A DNA stretch of 64,000 bases from a virus (IMGVR_UViG_3300031521_000033:1-64000); one strand, 5' to 3'; counted from the first letter of the stretch, positions 1 through 8,028 are shown. Notes: generated from the letters alone by a model not told the origin. A program made the numbers and translations.

Positions 1-50
1 TCTTCAAATCCTTCATAATGTCGTTCAGTTTGCTTAAAATCCATTGTCAT
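1..50 (-). CDS. N-terminal fragment of next head gene (capsid candidate)
   Basis: Only the first 16 codons are inside the window (begins MTMDFKQTERHYEG); the gene continues past the left edge. A strong AAGGGGG ribosome binding site lies about 10 bases before the ATG at 50. It directly follows the scaffold gene in transcription order, which in many phages is where the major capsid gene lies, so capsid is a position-based guess only. Confidence 0.6.
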   Translation of the reverse strand, partial: MTMDFKQTERHYEGFE

Positions 51-68
51 TAATTATTTTCCCCCTTA

Positions 69-836
69 TTAATTAAAAAAATTCTTTAGAGCATCAGTAT
101 TACCTTTTGACGCTTTTTTACTGGCAACAATATCTGCTAGTAATTTATCTTCCATTGTTTTTTCTTTTGGTGCTTTTTCACTTCCTGCACCACTACCAGC
201 ACCCCCTTTTAGCTTTGCATCAACTAATTCCGGGCTTTCCTTTGCCCAATCAGCAATAAAATCAGAAACGGTTAATTCAGTACCATCTTTATCTGTAATG
301 AATAATTTTTCACCATTATCATCAAATTTAGCTTTATGTATAAATAAATCAACCATTTGATCTGATTTTATAACCCCTTCTTTTATAAGGGCTTTTTTAA
401 TTTCGGAACGTTTTAACTGATCCTGTCTTTTACCTTTTTCTGCGATGAGAGTTTTACTTGTTTCTTCGAATTTTTCTTTTAATTTCTTATTATCTCGAAG
501 TGTCTTAGTCAATTCTCTCTGCATCTCTTTAACTTCTTCTGGTGTTACGCTCCCACCAGTTTTACCAATTTCTTCCTTTGCATCTGCAACTGCTTTGTCA
601 ATATCTTCCGCATCCAAGTCAATATTAAATGCATCCGTTATAACTTCTACTTTTTCTTTAAATTCTTTAAGTTCTTTTGTACTGGCAACTACTTTACCCT
701 TTTCTATTTTTAAGTTGTCCTGTGACTGTTTAATTTTTGTTTGTACCGTATCATCATATTTTTTATATGTTTCTCTAAACTTTGCCGCTTGCGTTTCGTC
801 TAACCCAAGTAATTTTATTAAAGCCTCAATATCCAA
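69..836 (-). CDS. Phage scaffold protein (GP20-like)
   Basis: 255 aa, acidic and lysine/glutamate rich, with a long predicted coiled coil over roughly residues 25-150 and a short Gly-Ser linker near residue 215. This composition, and a position after portal and Mu F-like genes and before the next head gene, match the GP20-type capsid scaffolds that fill the procapsid and leave before DNA packaging. The start is a TTG, chosen because AGGAGG lies 9 bases upstream. Its own consensus promoter lies at 889-917, so it may be made in larger amounts than the terminase genes. The assignment rests on composition and context rather than a catalytic motif. Confidence 0.75.
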   Translation of the reverse strand: MDIEALIKLLGLDETQAAKFRETYKKYDDTVQTKIKQSQDNLKIEKGKVVASTKELKEFKEKVEVITDAFNIDLDAEDIDKAVADAKEEIGKTGGSVTPEEVKEMQRELTKTLRDNKKLKEKFEETSKTLIAEKGKRQDQLKRSEIKKALIKEGVIKSDQMVDLFIHKAKFDDNGEKLFITDKDGTELTVSDFIADWAKESPELVDAKLKGGAGSGAGSEKAPKEKTMEDKLLADIVASKKASKGNTDALKNFFN

Positions 837-888
837 TCTATATATCCTCCTATTAATTTTATATACAACTAAATTTTGTCCTTATCTT

Positions 889-917
889 ATTATACCATAC
901 TTTTGGTAATTTGTCAA
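889..917 (-). promoter_or_regulatory. Promoter for scaffold/capsid genes
   Basis: On the minus strand TTGACA (917-912) is separated by exactly 17 bases from TATAAT (894-889). It lies in the gap between the Mu F-like gene and the scaffold gene. Confidence 0.85.
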
Positions 918-942
918 TACTTTTTTAAAATATTTTTTTATT

Positions 943-2010
943 TTATCTTATTATTGGATCTTCGTAATAGTTCCAGTTGCTTAATGTTTTTTCCCAATCT
1001 CCTGTTTTTAAGTACTTGGATAAATTATCCATTGTAAACAACTTTGCTCTATCTGTCTCACTCAGTGAATTAATATAATTATTTACACCTTTTACATTTA
1101 ATTTTTTATTTGTATTTACATCTTCTTTAAGAACTTTTTCTAAACTACACATGCAATGTGGATGAGCCGGATATCTTGGTATTTTATTCTTTGGATAAAT
1201 ACCTTTTCCATATCCAATATCAGCCCCCGCATTTACATCGCAAATATCAAATGGAAATCTATTATGGATTGATGATAACTTCCATCTATATCCAAATATA
1301 TTATCATCATCTTTATCATTATATAACATACTCTCATAGGCTGCTCTTGCAACCTCGGTATTATTTAACGCCCTGTATTGGCTTCTTACGTTAATATCAA
1401 TAGCTTTATTTATAAGGTATGGCGTTATGGATGCTAATAAAATAGCCAACAAATCTTTTAACTTTGAATTGTCATCATCTGTAATTCTATTTTGCCTTAT
1501 TTTTATTTGCATATCCTGTAACTGATCAATTATATTATTATATGTTTTATCATTGGAAGTATCCATATCTTGATATAATAGTTTCATTTTACTGGATATC
1601 TCATTTACAACCGATAACGAATCTACATTTTTATTTGCGATTGTTATTATATTTGATACTAATAATTTACCCGCTAATACAACATCTTCTACTGTATTTG
1701 ATAAATTAGATTCAAGTATATTAACTCTTTTTTGTAAACTACTTGAACCTTTTACCCATGGCTTATTCAATATATCATTTCTAATAGTATCTGATTTTTT
1801 ATCGCGTATTTTATTTATAGCTGATAAAATACTATCTATCAGATCATCCGTAATAACTTTGTTGAAATTATAATCTTTTAGTGCCAACTTAATTGCACTT
1901 TTAATACTATTACCCTTAGACACCAATAAAATAATACTTTTAGTAAATTTTTTTGAATCTTTACTATAATCATTATTAAACTTCTGTATCAATTTTAAAA
2001 CATTTTCCAT
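943..2010 (-). CDS. Mu F-like / SPP1 gp7-like minor head protein
   Basis: About 355 aa. The C-terminal third carries the Mu F-like signature: an ALNNTEVARAAYE segment, then W-K-L-S, a D-x-C-D-x-N-A-G-A stretch and the histidine/cysteine motif YPAHPHCMCS near residues 290-300. Such proteins sit inside the head near the portal and help head assembly or early DNA entry. The N-terminal two thirds is helical and lacks a recognised domain. I prefer the ATG at 2010 to the in-frame GTG at 2019, because AAGG is 10 bases upstream of the ATG. It lies immediately downstream of the portal gene, the usual place. Confidence 0.85.
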   Translation of the reverse strand: MENVLKLIQKFNNDYSKDSKKFTKSIILLVSKGNSIKSAIKLALKDYNFNKVITDDLIDSILSAINKIRDKKSDTIRNDILNKPWVKGSSSLQKRVNILESNLSNTVEDVVLAGKLLVSNIITIANKNVDSLSVVNEISSKMKLLYQDMDTSNDKTYNNIIDQLQDMQIKIRQNRITDDDNSKLKDLLAILLASITPYLINKAIDINVRSQYRALNNTEVARAAYESMLYNDKDDDNIFGYRWKLSSIHNRFPFDICDVNAGADIGYGKGIYPKNKIPRYPAHPHCMCSLEKVLKEDVNTNKKLNVKGVNNYINSLSETDRAKLFTMDNLSKYLKTGDWEKTLSNWNYYEDPIIR

Positions 2011-2027
2011 AATAATCACACCTTATC

Positions 2028-3503
2028 TTAAGCTGATGTTGACAGCACCGTTGGCTTAGTTTCTATTGGATCTTGTGCCGTACTGTCGGCCATAAGATTT
2101 GCTATCGTTGCATTAATTACATTATCGTCTTGATCCTTTAATGTATCCCTAATTACTTTTTTCTTCAACTCAATATTGTATGAAGGGCATATGTTTAATG
2201 CCAATCCCTGTGTTGCAACGTTTAATGAATCAATCGAATCCACAATACCAAATTGACTGTTATATGTTACTGTTACATTTGTTGCATCTAAATTTTCGCT
2301 CACGTATAAACCAAATATATTTGCAACTATCTGTTCAACACTCTCAAGATTCTGTGCAAACTCTGCAATCGTTTGGAATAAATTTGCATTGTCCCATTCT
2401 TTTGCTATTCCACTTTCCTGTGTTTGAACGCCTGTAACCAACTGCAAACTTGCCATTCTGTATATTTCTTGTACCATCCAAGTTATCTCGTCTGACAACA
2501 TCTTTGACGGGGCCGCATCTGGTGATATAAATTCTGGTTTCTGTGTTCCAGCTTTATATGCTAACAGATCTGTTGTACCAACGGCGATACTTTTTGCAGA
2601 TGCAAAATCATCCTCTTCACTAACCGGATAGGTAAGTAAACTAAACGCCTGATTTCTATTACGTTCTCTAAGTTCGCTGCATGCGTTGTATATGGCGTAA
2701 TTTGTACGGGCTATTGCATATATGTCTGATTGTGGTATAAGCCCTTCTGAGTCGTTTAAAGCACCATATATTGGAATTACTGGTATAATACCAATCTCGT
2801 TTGTTCCTTTCGTACTATCCCCATCTGCATCAACCTGATATGTATCATTTGTCCAAGTCCATGTTTCTGTGTATAATACCTTTTCTCCATCAACTATTTT
2901 AGTACTTCTAATGAAGTATTTTATGTAAATTAATTTTCCAAATTTATCAATAGCCCAATCAGTAACATGATCCGGTCTAACTAAATACAAGTATGGATAT
3001 AATCTGTTATCTTTTGCCGTTTTCAACGATACAGGTTCGGACGTATCTAATTTATCCATATCAACTACAATAAATTGAACCCCATGTAACTTTGCTCTTA
3101 TGGCGGCCCTCTTCATAAACCTATTCATTGATGTTCCTTTTCCGTCAACATTCGATAAAAAATCACCATAAAACTTTGAACCTGTAAATTCCCTTCGTGG
3201 TGAAGTTTTAAATATAGGATTAACATGTGCATCAACAACTGGTTTAACATAATTACAGTAATATGATAAACCTCTACGTCTATTGTATTTGTCTGCTGGT
3301 TCTCTTGGATGGGCTATTAAATATGCACCATCTTCAAAACCGCCGCTGGCTCTATAGCAATCATCTAACAATTTATATTTATTTGGCATTCCATGAAATG
3401 GTACTGATGCTAATAATCGTAATAGTAATGTTTCCTCTTCACTGCACACGCCACTATCCGGTTCATTTGAATCATAAATCTTTTGGTCATGTTTATTTGA
3501 CAA
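2028..3503 (-). CDS. Portal protein
   Basis: 491 aa, within the usual range for phage portals. The sequence has the portal-like N-terminal crossover (YCNYVKPVVDAHVNPIF near residues 82-98), a central region with IYGALNDSEGLIPQSD, and a long helical C-terminus. It is the dodecameric ring through which DNA enters and leaves the head. The gene lies between the large terminase and the Mu F-like protein, the classical order. Translation starts at a TTG with AAGGAGG 7 bases upstream. Confidence 0.87.
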   Translation of the reverse strand: MSNKHDQKIYDSNEPDSGVCSEEETLLLRLLASVPFHGMPNKYKLLDDCYRASGGFEDGAYLIAHPREPADKYNRRRGLSYYCNYVKPVVDAHVNPIFKTSPRREFTGSKFYGDFLSNVDGKGTSMNRFMKRAAIRAKLHGVQFIVVDMDKLDTSEPVSLKTAKDNRLYPYLYLVRPDHVTDWAIDKFGKLIYIKYFIRSTKIVDGEKVLYTETWTWTNDTYQVDADGDSTKGTNEIGIIPVIPIYGALNDSEGLIPQSDIYAIARTNYAIYNACSELRERNRNQAFSLLTYPVSEEDDFASAKSIAVGTTDLLAYKAGTQKPEFISPDAAPSKMLSDEITWMVQEIYRMASLQLVTGVQTQESGIAKEWDNANLFQTIAEFAQNLESVEQIVANIFGLYVSENLDATNVTVTYNSQFGIVDSIDSLNVATQGLALNICPSYNIELKKKVIRDTLKDQDDNVINATIANLMADSTAQDPIETKPTVLSTSA

Positions 3504-3515
3504 TATATTACCTCC

Positions 3516-4838
3516 TTATATTCCAACCCTCATTGCCGCGTTTCTGATGTTATCTTTATCCCTATTTGTATATACTCCGTACCGAAACCCATCACAAGTA
3601 TGATCGTCAACTTCTTTTGGCGCATCAATTCCCTTTAATTGTGCTTTTTCATCCCATGAGTATGTTGATATTTGCTTGATGGTATTCTTGCACTCGTCAA
3701 CAACATAAAATCTGTCAGATCCAATCATTGTTGCAACTGTACGAATACCATCCAATACTGAATTTTGTGCATTTCTAACTTTCATTCTGAATCTTCTTAA
3801 CTGCAATCTAAAACTAGCTGCCGCCGGATCAATTAGTATCTCAATCTGTTTATAGTTTAATCCTGTTATTTTTGTATGTAGTGTTATAAACTCTTTCATA
3901 TCTTCTGAATAGTCTAAATCTGTTTTCTGAGATTCTTCTGTATGGCCATCATAATAATATTCTTTAACAGTGAAGAATTTTCCATCATATGTTTTGCACT
4001 GTAGCAGAAACACTGTTGCATTACCTGTACCATAATCGCATGCAACCCACCATTTTCTAACTTTATTAAATGGTACATCTTCTAATTTTATTACATGCCG
4101 TTCACTGACAAACATATCATATATAAGACCATCTGCAAGACACCACTGCCCTAAAATGAACCTCTTATAAAATACACCGCTGTAATTACGTTTATATCTG
4201 TCCTTAATTTTTGTTGATAATGAAGGGTTATCGTCCATATCAAAATGAAGATATATACCATTTTTTTCACTTAGTTTTTGTATAAGCTCTGTATAAACCC
4301 AATGGTATGGGCTTCCTGGATTACAGTTAATGAATATTTTACTATCTTCAACTGAGCATCTTCCTGTTGCTTGATTGTAAAATGATTCTGGCATTAAAAC
4401 TACTTCATCAAATAATACAGAACAGAATGTTGAACCCTGTACTAAATCCTGACTTGCCTCATCCTTGCCGCCGAAGATCCAAAACTTATTAACTACACTT
4501 CCCTTGAATATTTCTATGTAACTTAATGATATATTTTCCTGTATCTCATATCCAAGACTTATTAACATTTGCTTTAATGGTGAAAGGACATTACGTTTAA
4601 ACGCCCCAATTGTCTTACCACACATTCCAGCATCCATCTGGTTAAAATGACTCATTACATACAATATAAAAGATAATGTTAATATAATTGTCTTTCCACT
4701 ACGAATTGCGCCGTCTGCAATTATTATATCTTTATCTTTTACAGGGCTATTATCAGCCCAAAATGTTAATACTTTTAATTGCTTTTTTGAAAATGGTTTA
4801 AATTCAAATCCCTTTGTCTCATACTTCCTTAATGCCAT
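3516..4838 (-). CDS. terL: Terminase large subunit
   Basis: 440 aa packaging motor. The N-terminal ATPase has a Walker A-like motif DGAIRSGKT (residues 42-50) and a Walker B motif VLFDE (141-145), with FINCNPGSPYHW nearby as the coupling motif. The C-terminal RNase H-like nuclease domain begins at VACDYGTGNA and contains a second acidic strand ILIDPAA, which would bind the catalytic metals. This is the PBSX/Terminase_3 type. It overlaps the small terminase gene by 20 bases, consistent with translational coupling. Confidence 0.95.
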   Translation of the reverse strand: MALRKYETKGFEFKPFSKKQLKVLTFWADNSPVKDKDIIIADGAIRSGKTIILTLSFILYVMSHFNQMDAGMCGKTIGAFKRNVLSPLKQMLISLGYEIQENISLSYIEIFKGSVVNKFWIFGGKDEASQDLVQGSTFCSVLFDEVVLMPESFYNQATGRCSVEDSKIFINCNPGSPYHWVYTELIQKLSEKNGIYLHFDMDDNPSLSTKIKDRYKRNYSGVFYKRFILGQWCLADGLIYDMFVSERHVIKLEDVPFNKVRKWWVACDYGTGNATVFLLQCKTYDGKFFTVKEYYYDGHTEESQKTDLDYSEDMKEFITLHTKITGLNYKQIEILIDPAAASFRLQLRRFRMKVRNAQNSVLDGIRTVATMIGSDRFYVVDECKNTIKQISTYSWDEKAQLKGIDAPKEVDDHTCDGFRYGVYTNRDKDNIRNAAMRVGI

Positions 4839-5535
4839 CTAAATCATCATCCTTATCGTCCTTCCAAACTTCTAATGATTTAGAATTAATTGCTTCAAGA
4901 ATATTGCTACCAGCTTTTTCATCTTTAGCTTTTTCAGCTTGCCAACTAAAGAACTCTTTCAAACGGTCCCATGCCCATTTTTGATCTAATAGTTCAATTG
5001 ATACACCATCTCGGCCTTCTTTAATCTTGCTAATAAGGCTTGTATCCAAATATGCACTATCTTGTAATTCAACCTTATTAATCTTGCGAGTCATAACTTC
5101 TCCAGTGTCAGGATCTTTTACAACTCCACATAAATTAACAATTGGTATTACTTCTGATTTGAATTTAACAAAATCACCAATATTTGCATTTGCAACTTTC
5201 TGTAGAAAATTAACATACTGTGTTACATCTATTTCCATTGCATGTAGCATTATTTTCTTTACAGCTTTTAATTCTTTTTGTACCGATGGTTTTGCCATCA
5301 ATTTACAGCCTTCATATGTTGCCCTTGCTCTAGTTACTGTAGGATCGTTATCTCGATATGCCTTAAGATAAGCTGATGTTGCATTTCCGCTTTCAACTAC
5401 GTATAATACAAACTCTTTTTCCTTATCACTAATATTACTATCACATACATGTTCTATCATCTTATTTGTAATAGCTTTAGATTTTGATGGTTTAATATTT
5501 GCTTCAATGATATCATCTTTTTTCTTTCTCGCCAC
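4819..5535 (-). CDS. terS: Terminase small subunit (Terminase_2-like)
   Basis: About 238 aa. The middle has SDKEKEFVLYVVESGNATSAYLKAY, followed by YEGCKLMAKPSVQKELK: the helix-turn-helix and conserved region of the Terminase_2 family, which recognises the packaging site and assembles as a ring beside the large subunit. The N-terminus is lysine rich (ARKKKDD). I chose the GTG at 5535, because AAAGGAGG is 7 bases upstream; the in-frame ATG at 5556 overlaps that binding site and cannot use it. Confidence 0.88.
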   Translation of the reverse strand: MARKKKDDIIEANIKPSKSKAITNKMIEHVCDSNISDKEKEFVLYVVESGNATSAYLKAYRDNDPTVTRARATYEGCKLMAKPSVQKELKAVKKIMLHAMEIDVTQYVNFLQKVANANIGDFVKFKSEVIPIVNLCGVVKDPDTGEVMTRKINKVELQDSAYLDTSLISKIKEGRDGVSIELLDQKWAWDRLKEFFSWQAEKAKDEKAGSNILEAINSKSLEVWKDDKDDDLDGIKEV

Positions 5536-5564
5536 ATAATTACCTCCTTTATACACCTACATTA

Positions 5565-5593
5565 ATTATAACACATTTTTACTAATTTGTCAA
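5565..5593 (-). promoter_or_regulatory. Promoter for packaging/head operon
   Basis: Minus-strand TTGACA (5593-5588), 17-base spacer, TATAAT (5570-5565), with TGT directly before the -10 as an extended -10. It lies just upstream of the small terminase and just downstream of the tRNA transcript's end. Confidence 0.88.
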
Positions 5594-5607
5594 TACCTTT
5601 GCACAAA

Positions 5608-5660
5608 ATAATAGCCATAATTAAGTTAACGAATAATCGCAACCTGATCATGGCTATTAT
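5608..5660 (-). terminator. Inverted repeat ending the tRNA transcript
   Basis: Perfect 11-base arms (5650-5660 and 5608-5618) enclose a 31-base loop, followed on the minus strand by TATTTTG. It is placed between the tRNA-like RNA and the terminase promoter, so it probably ends or protects the RNA transcript. The long loop and short U-run make it an imperfect intrinsic terminator. Confidence 0.45.
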
Positions 5661-5689
5661 AAAAGGAGATAATAAAAATGAATAAGTCT

Positions 5690-5835
5690 GTTTTTGGGAA
5701 TTAATGGATTTGAACCATTTATATACGTGAATACAGCCACCAAGACTTTTCCCATATGGAGCACCACCACAGGATCTAACTGTGATTATGGCTTTACAAA
5801 AGCCACGTACTAACATTATACTAGTGGTGCAGTAA
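5690..5835 (-). ncRNA. Structured RNA with tRNA-like T-arm
   Basis: Directly after the tRNA on the minus strand. A 7-bp stem (5824-5830 with 5761-5767) closes a multiloop containing two hairpins: GGCTTT/AAAGCC arms at 5799-5804 and 5790-5795, and CACAG/CTGTG arms at 5780-5784 and 5768-5772. Next comes a perfect T-arm-like hairpin: 5-bp stem 5715-5719 with 5703-5707 and a 7-base loop TTCAAAT. It is flanked by GGGAA/TTCCC (5749-5753 with 5696-5700), as in a tRNA acceptor stem. The space between acceptor and T-arm is too short for both a D-arm and an anticodon arm, so a normal tRNA is excluded. An 84-codon reading frame covers this stretch but has no ribosome binding site. Confidence 0.5.
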
Positions 5836-5838
5836 TAT

Positions 5839-5915
5839 TGGTGGGACCTGATGGGAACGATCCATCGACCTGTCCGTTATGAGCGGAATGCTCTAACCAA
5901 CTGAGCTAAGGTCCC
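5839..5915 (-). tRNA. tRNA with anticodon CAT (Met or lysidine-type Ile)
   Basis: Complete cloverleaf on the minus strand. The 7-bp acceptor GGGACCT/AGGTCCC runs from 5915, with discriminator A at 5842 and a genomically encoded CCA at 5841-5839. The D-arm is GCTC/GAGC and the anticodon loop is CTCATAA. The T-stem is GATGG/CCATC with loop ATCGTTC. The anticodon stem lacks the three G-C pairs of initiator tRNA, so this is elongator Met or the Ile tRNA that needs lysidine; sequence alone does not decide. The T-loop has A54 and T58 instead of the normal T54 and A58. Confidence 0.93.
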
Positions 5916-5918
5916 ATT

Positions 5919-6011
5919 AATATAGGTAATATTAACCCCAACCATCGTTAATATACTTGATGACCAATCAGTCTCATACATAATGTCATCCCCGTTGTTT
6001 CATCCTATATT
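5919..6011 (-). ncRNA. Three-way-junction leader RNA ahead of the tRNA
   Basis: Starts a few bases after the -10 element at 6015-6020. An 8-bp closing stem (6004-6011 with 5919-5926) encloses two hairpins: a 6-bp stem (5985-5990 with 5959-5964, 20-base loop) and an 8-bp stem (5947-5954 with 5929-5936, 10-base loop). The tRNA 5' end follows 3 bases after the closing stem. It has no plausible start codon and ribosome site. It may be a stable small RNA released by RNase P cleavage of the tRNA 5' end. Confidence 0.55.
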
Positions 6012-6014
6012 TAT

Positions 6015-6043
6015 ATTATAACACATTTTTACTTACTTGTCAA
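6015..6043 (-). promoter_or_regulatory. Promoter for leader RNA and tRNA
   Basis: Minus-strand TTGACA (6043-6038), 17-base spacer, TATAAT (6020-6015), extended -10 TGT. A perfect consensus directly in front of the structured leader and tRNA. Confidence 0.9.
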
Positions 6044-6049
6044 TACTTT

Positions 6050-7243
6050 TTATAAAACTAATTTTGTTCTTGTTGTTCCAACTGTGAAATAGAAACCATC
6101 ACTTGCTTTTTCAATTGTTCCATCTAACGCTCCTGCTGCAACTGCTGCCGCCGGAAGTAATGTTGATGTTCTAATTCTTACAGGTGACATTGTAAGCGGT
6201 GATGCTCCTAGTCCGCCGTTTAAAGTAGCCGCACCGCCAACACCTGTTGATAGATACATTAATGCTACAAAAGCTATTCCACCTGTCCCTGCGACCGCTG
6301 GTGATGCTAATGTTGTAATAGGTACACTTGATAGTACAGACATACCACTTGATGTTGTAGTGAGTACTGGAGTATTTGTAGTTGTCATTGATACAAGTCC
6401 TGATACATATGCCGCTGTTCCTGCTACAACTACCTGACCAACTACTGAATCTGATGTATGTGTAAATGCTATTGCTCCACCAATTGCTAATGCAATATTA
6501 TCTGGTGCATCAACTTTAAATGATGCTCTATTAGCAATAAAACTACCTGTTGCTCCTGTAGTTGAATAAAAACAACGTGCCGATGCATTTGAATGTAGAA
6601 CACTTACATTACCATCTAATAATTGTATTTTACTTGCAGAATTTGTATTGGTCCATACAATTGCATCTCCCACGCCTGATGGGGAAACACTATTAACAAA
6701 ACTATTTATTAGTTGTAAATTAGCTGCTGCAGATCCACTAAATGATAATGTTGTTCCTGATCCTGCGGTTGCTGCATTTTGCAATACAATATTTTCACCA
6801 ATAACTGTACCTGAAAATGAAGATACATGATTACCAATAATATAAACACCATATTTAACAGGTGATGTTATATTTACTCCTGCCTTTAGTGTTATATTCT
6901 CTGTGTACATACCAGGATATACACCTATTGTATAACCACTTGAAGCAACGTCTATGGCCCTCTGTACTGTTAAATAAGGTGAACCTAAACTACCATCACC
7001 TGCCGTATCATTACCATTTTTAGAAACATATAGATAATTACTTGGTTTGATCAAACTATCAACAGCTCCTTTAAGCCACCAACCATTTCCTGTGGCCGGG
7101 TTTATATTTTTATTACTCCACACATATTCTGTTTTAGTATCTAATTCAGTAAAATTGGCCAATTCATATATCTTACCTGTAGGCTTATCATCTGAAAAAA
7201 GACCACTATAATTAAGTTTATTTATGTCATAATAAACTGCCAT
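6050..7243 (-). CDS. Beta-helix repeat structural protein (decoration or tail spike)
   Basis: About 397 aa. After a 70-residue head region comes YLYVSKNGNDTAGDGS followed by SPYLTVQRAID, the start of a right-handed parallel beta-helix of the DUF1565/pectate-lyase-like type. The remainder is a long Gly/Ala/Thr/Ser-rich repetitive beta region typical of phage fibres, spikes and capsid decorations. I chose the ATG at 7243 because AAAAGGATG precedes it; the frame opens earlier but inside the upstream terminator. The gene stands alone between RNA loci, far from any tail gene in view. It has no close promoter of its own apart from readthrough of the terminator at 7271-7301. No lyase residues can be assigned. 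Confidence 0.7.
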   Translation of the reverse strand: MAVYYDINKLNYSGLFSDDKPTGKIYELANFTELDTKTEYVWSNKNINPATGNGWWLKGAVDSLIKPSNYLYVSKNGNDTAGDGSLGSPYLTVQRAIDVASSGYTIGVYPGMYTENITLKAGVNITSPVKYGVYIIGNHVSSFSGTVIGENIVLQNAATAGSGTTLSFSGSAAANLQLINSFVNSVSPSGVGDAIVWTNTNSASKIQLLDGNVSVLHSNASARCFYSTTGATGSFIANRASFKVDAPDNIALAIGGAIAFTHTSDSVVGQVVVAGTAAYVSGLVSMTTTNTPVLTTTSSGMSVLSSVPITTLASPAVAGTGGIAFVALMYLSTGVGGAATLNGGLGASPLTMSPVRIRTSTLLPAAAVAAGALDGTIEKASDGFYFTVGTTRTKLVL

Positions 7244-7270
7244 TAACACACATCCTTTTAATTTTATATA

Positions 7271-7301
7271 AAACAAAAAGGACTAGTTTAAAAACCAGTC
7301 C
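7271..7301 (-). terminator. Intrinsic terminator of the 720-nt RNA
   Basis: On the minus strand a 9-bp stem, GGACTGGTT (7301-7293) with AACTAGTCC (7288-7280) including one G-T pair, and a 4-base loop, is followed by TTTTTGTTT. It lies 28 bases before the beta-helix start codon, so it either ends the RNA or acts as an attenuator for that gene. Confidence 0.85.
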
Positions 7302-7993
7302 AAAATATAATGATGCTTTTTCCAATCTCCACAACCATCCCCCAATATTACCATAGTAATCAAGTTTGAAAAGCATCTGAAAAATGGTTGCTTCCGTTTG
7401 CAAACGTTATTTTATTTAACATAAACCTAAATGGTTAAACCAACTGCTAATACAGCCTCACAAATGTTATAAAATGGACAATAGTTAACAGTATTTTTCT
7501 AATATGCTCAATTACATAACATTTTCTCTTCTCACATATTAAGGTGTTTCATGTTAATACGATTTTGGTAGGATTCGTAACCTCTAATACTAGTACTTGC
7601 TCACAAGTGAATGATATTCTAAATTAAAGCCCCGTCATTCCCGGAGGCTGATATTATTATTTGTTGTGGTGATCATCCACATTCATTCAATTCCTATTTT
7701 TACAGGTTGGAGTTCCTGACTTTGTTTATTCGCTTATGGCTGTTAGTTTTCAGTATTTTATTGGGTTCAACTAGTGAACTTCCCCTCATTTAACTGTACA
7801 TACAAGTATTACAGCACCACTCACTTATTTGCCTCGCTCTTTCGGGTGCGATATCCCAACTTCTTGGAAATGGGTTTAACGTCTCCATTCCGACCATGTA
7901 TGCATACAAGTTATAGGATAATCATTCTCAAAATATTTTAGCATTAAAACTTATCCCATAAAGTGGGAATCTTTTTTGTTTCTTTTATCCTAT
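7272..7993 (-). ncRNA. Large (~720-nt) structured non-coding RNA, own promoter and terminator
   Basis: There is no credible reading frame on either strand. A perfect promoter (8000-8028) places the 5' end near 7993 and the intrinsic terminator places the 3' end near 7272. The 5' end folds back: a 9-bp stem pairs 7985-7993 with 7913-7921 around a TCCCA/TGGGA hairpin (7964-7968 with 7954-7958). Further hairpins include GTTCA/TGAAC (7775-7779, 7765-7769) and the palindrome CGTTTGCAAACG (7395-7406). A 9-bp 3' stem (7369-7377 with 7312-7320) encloses ATTAC/GTAAT (7356-7360, 7347-7351). Size, phage origin and a nearby tRNA resemble GOLLD (~800 nt) or ROOL (~600 nt) RNAs, but I cannot match a consensus by eye. 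Confidence 0.75.
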
Positions 7994-7999
7994 ATTATT

Positions 8000-8028
8000 A
8001 TTATAACATACTTTTACCTTTTTGTCAA
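8000..8028 (-). promoter_or_regulatory. Promoter of the 720-nt RNA
   Basis: Minus-strand TTGACA (8028-8023), 17 bases, TATAAT (8005-8000), extended -10 TGT. Exact consensus, and no reading frame follows, which argues strongly that the product is RNA. Confidence 0.9.

Noticed and set aside
5562-5816. 84-codon minus-strand frame over the tRNA-like RNA
   Set aside because: No ribosome site; it overlaps the terminator-like repeat and the terminase promoter, and its sequence is explained by structured RNA.
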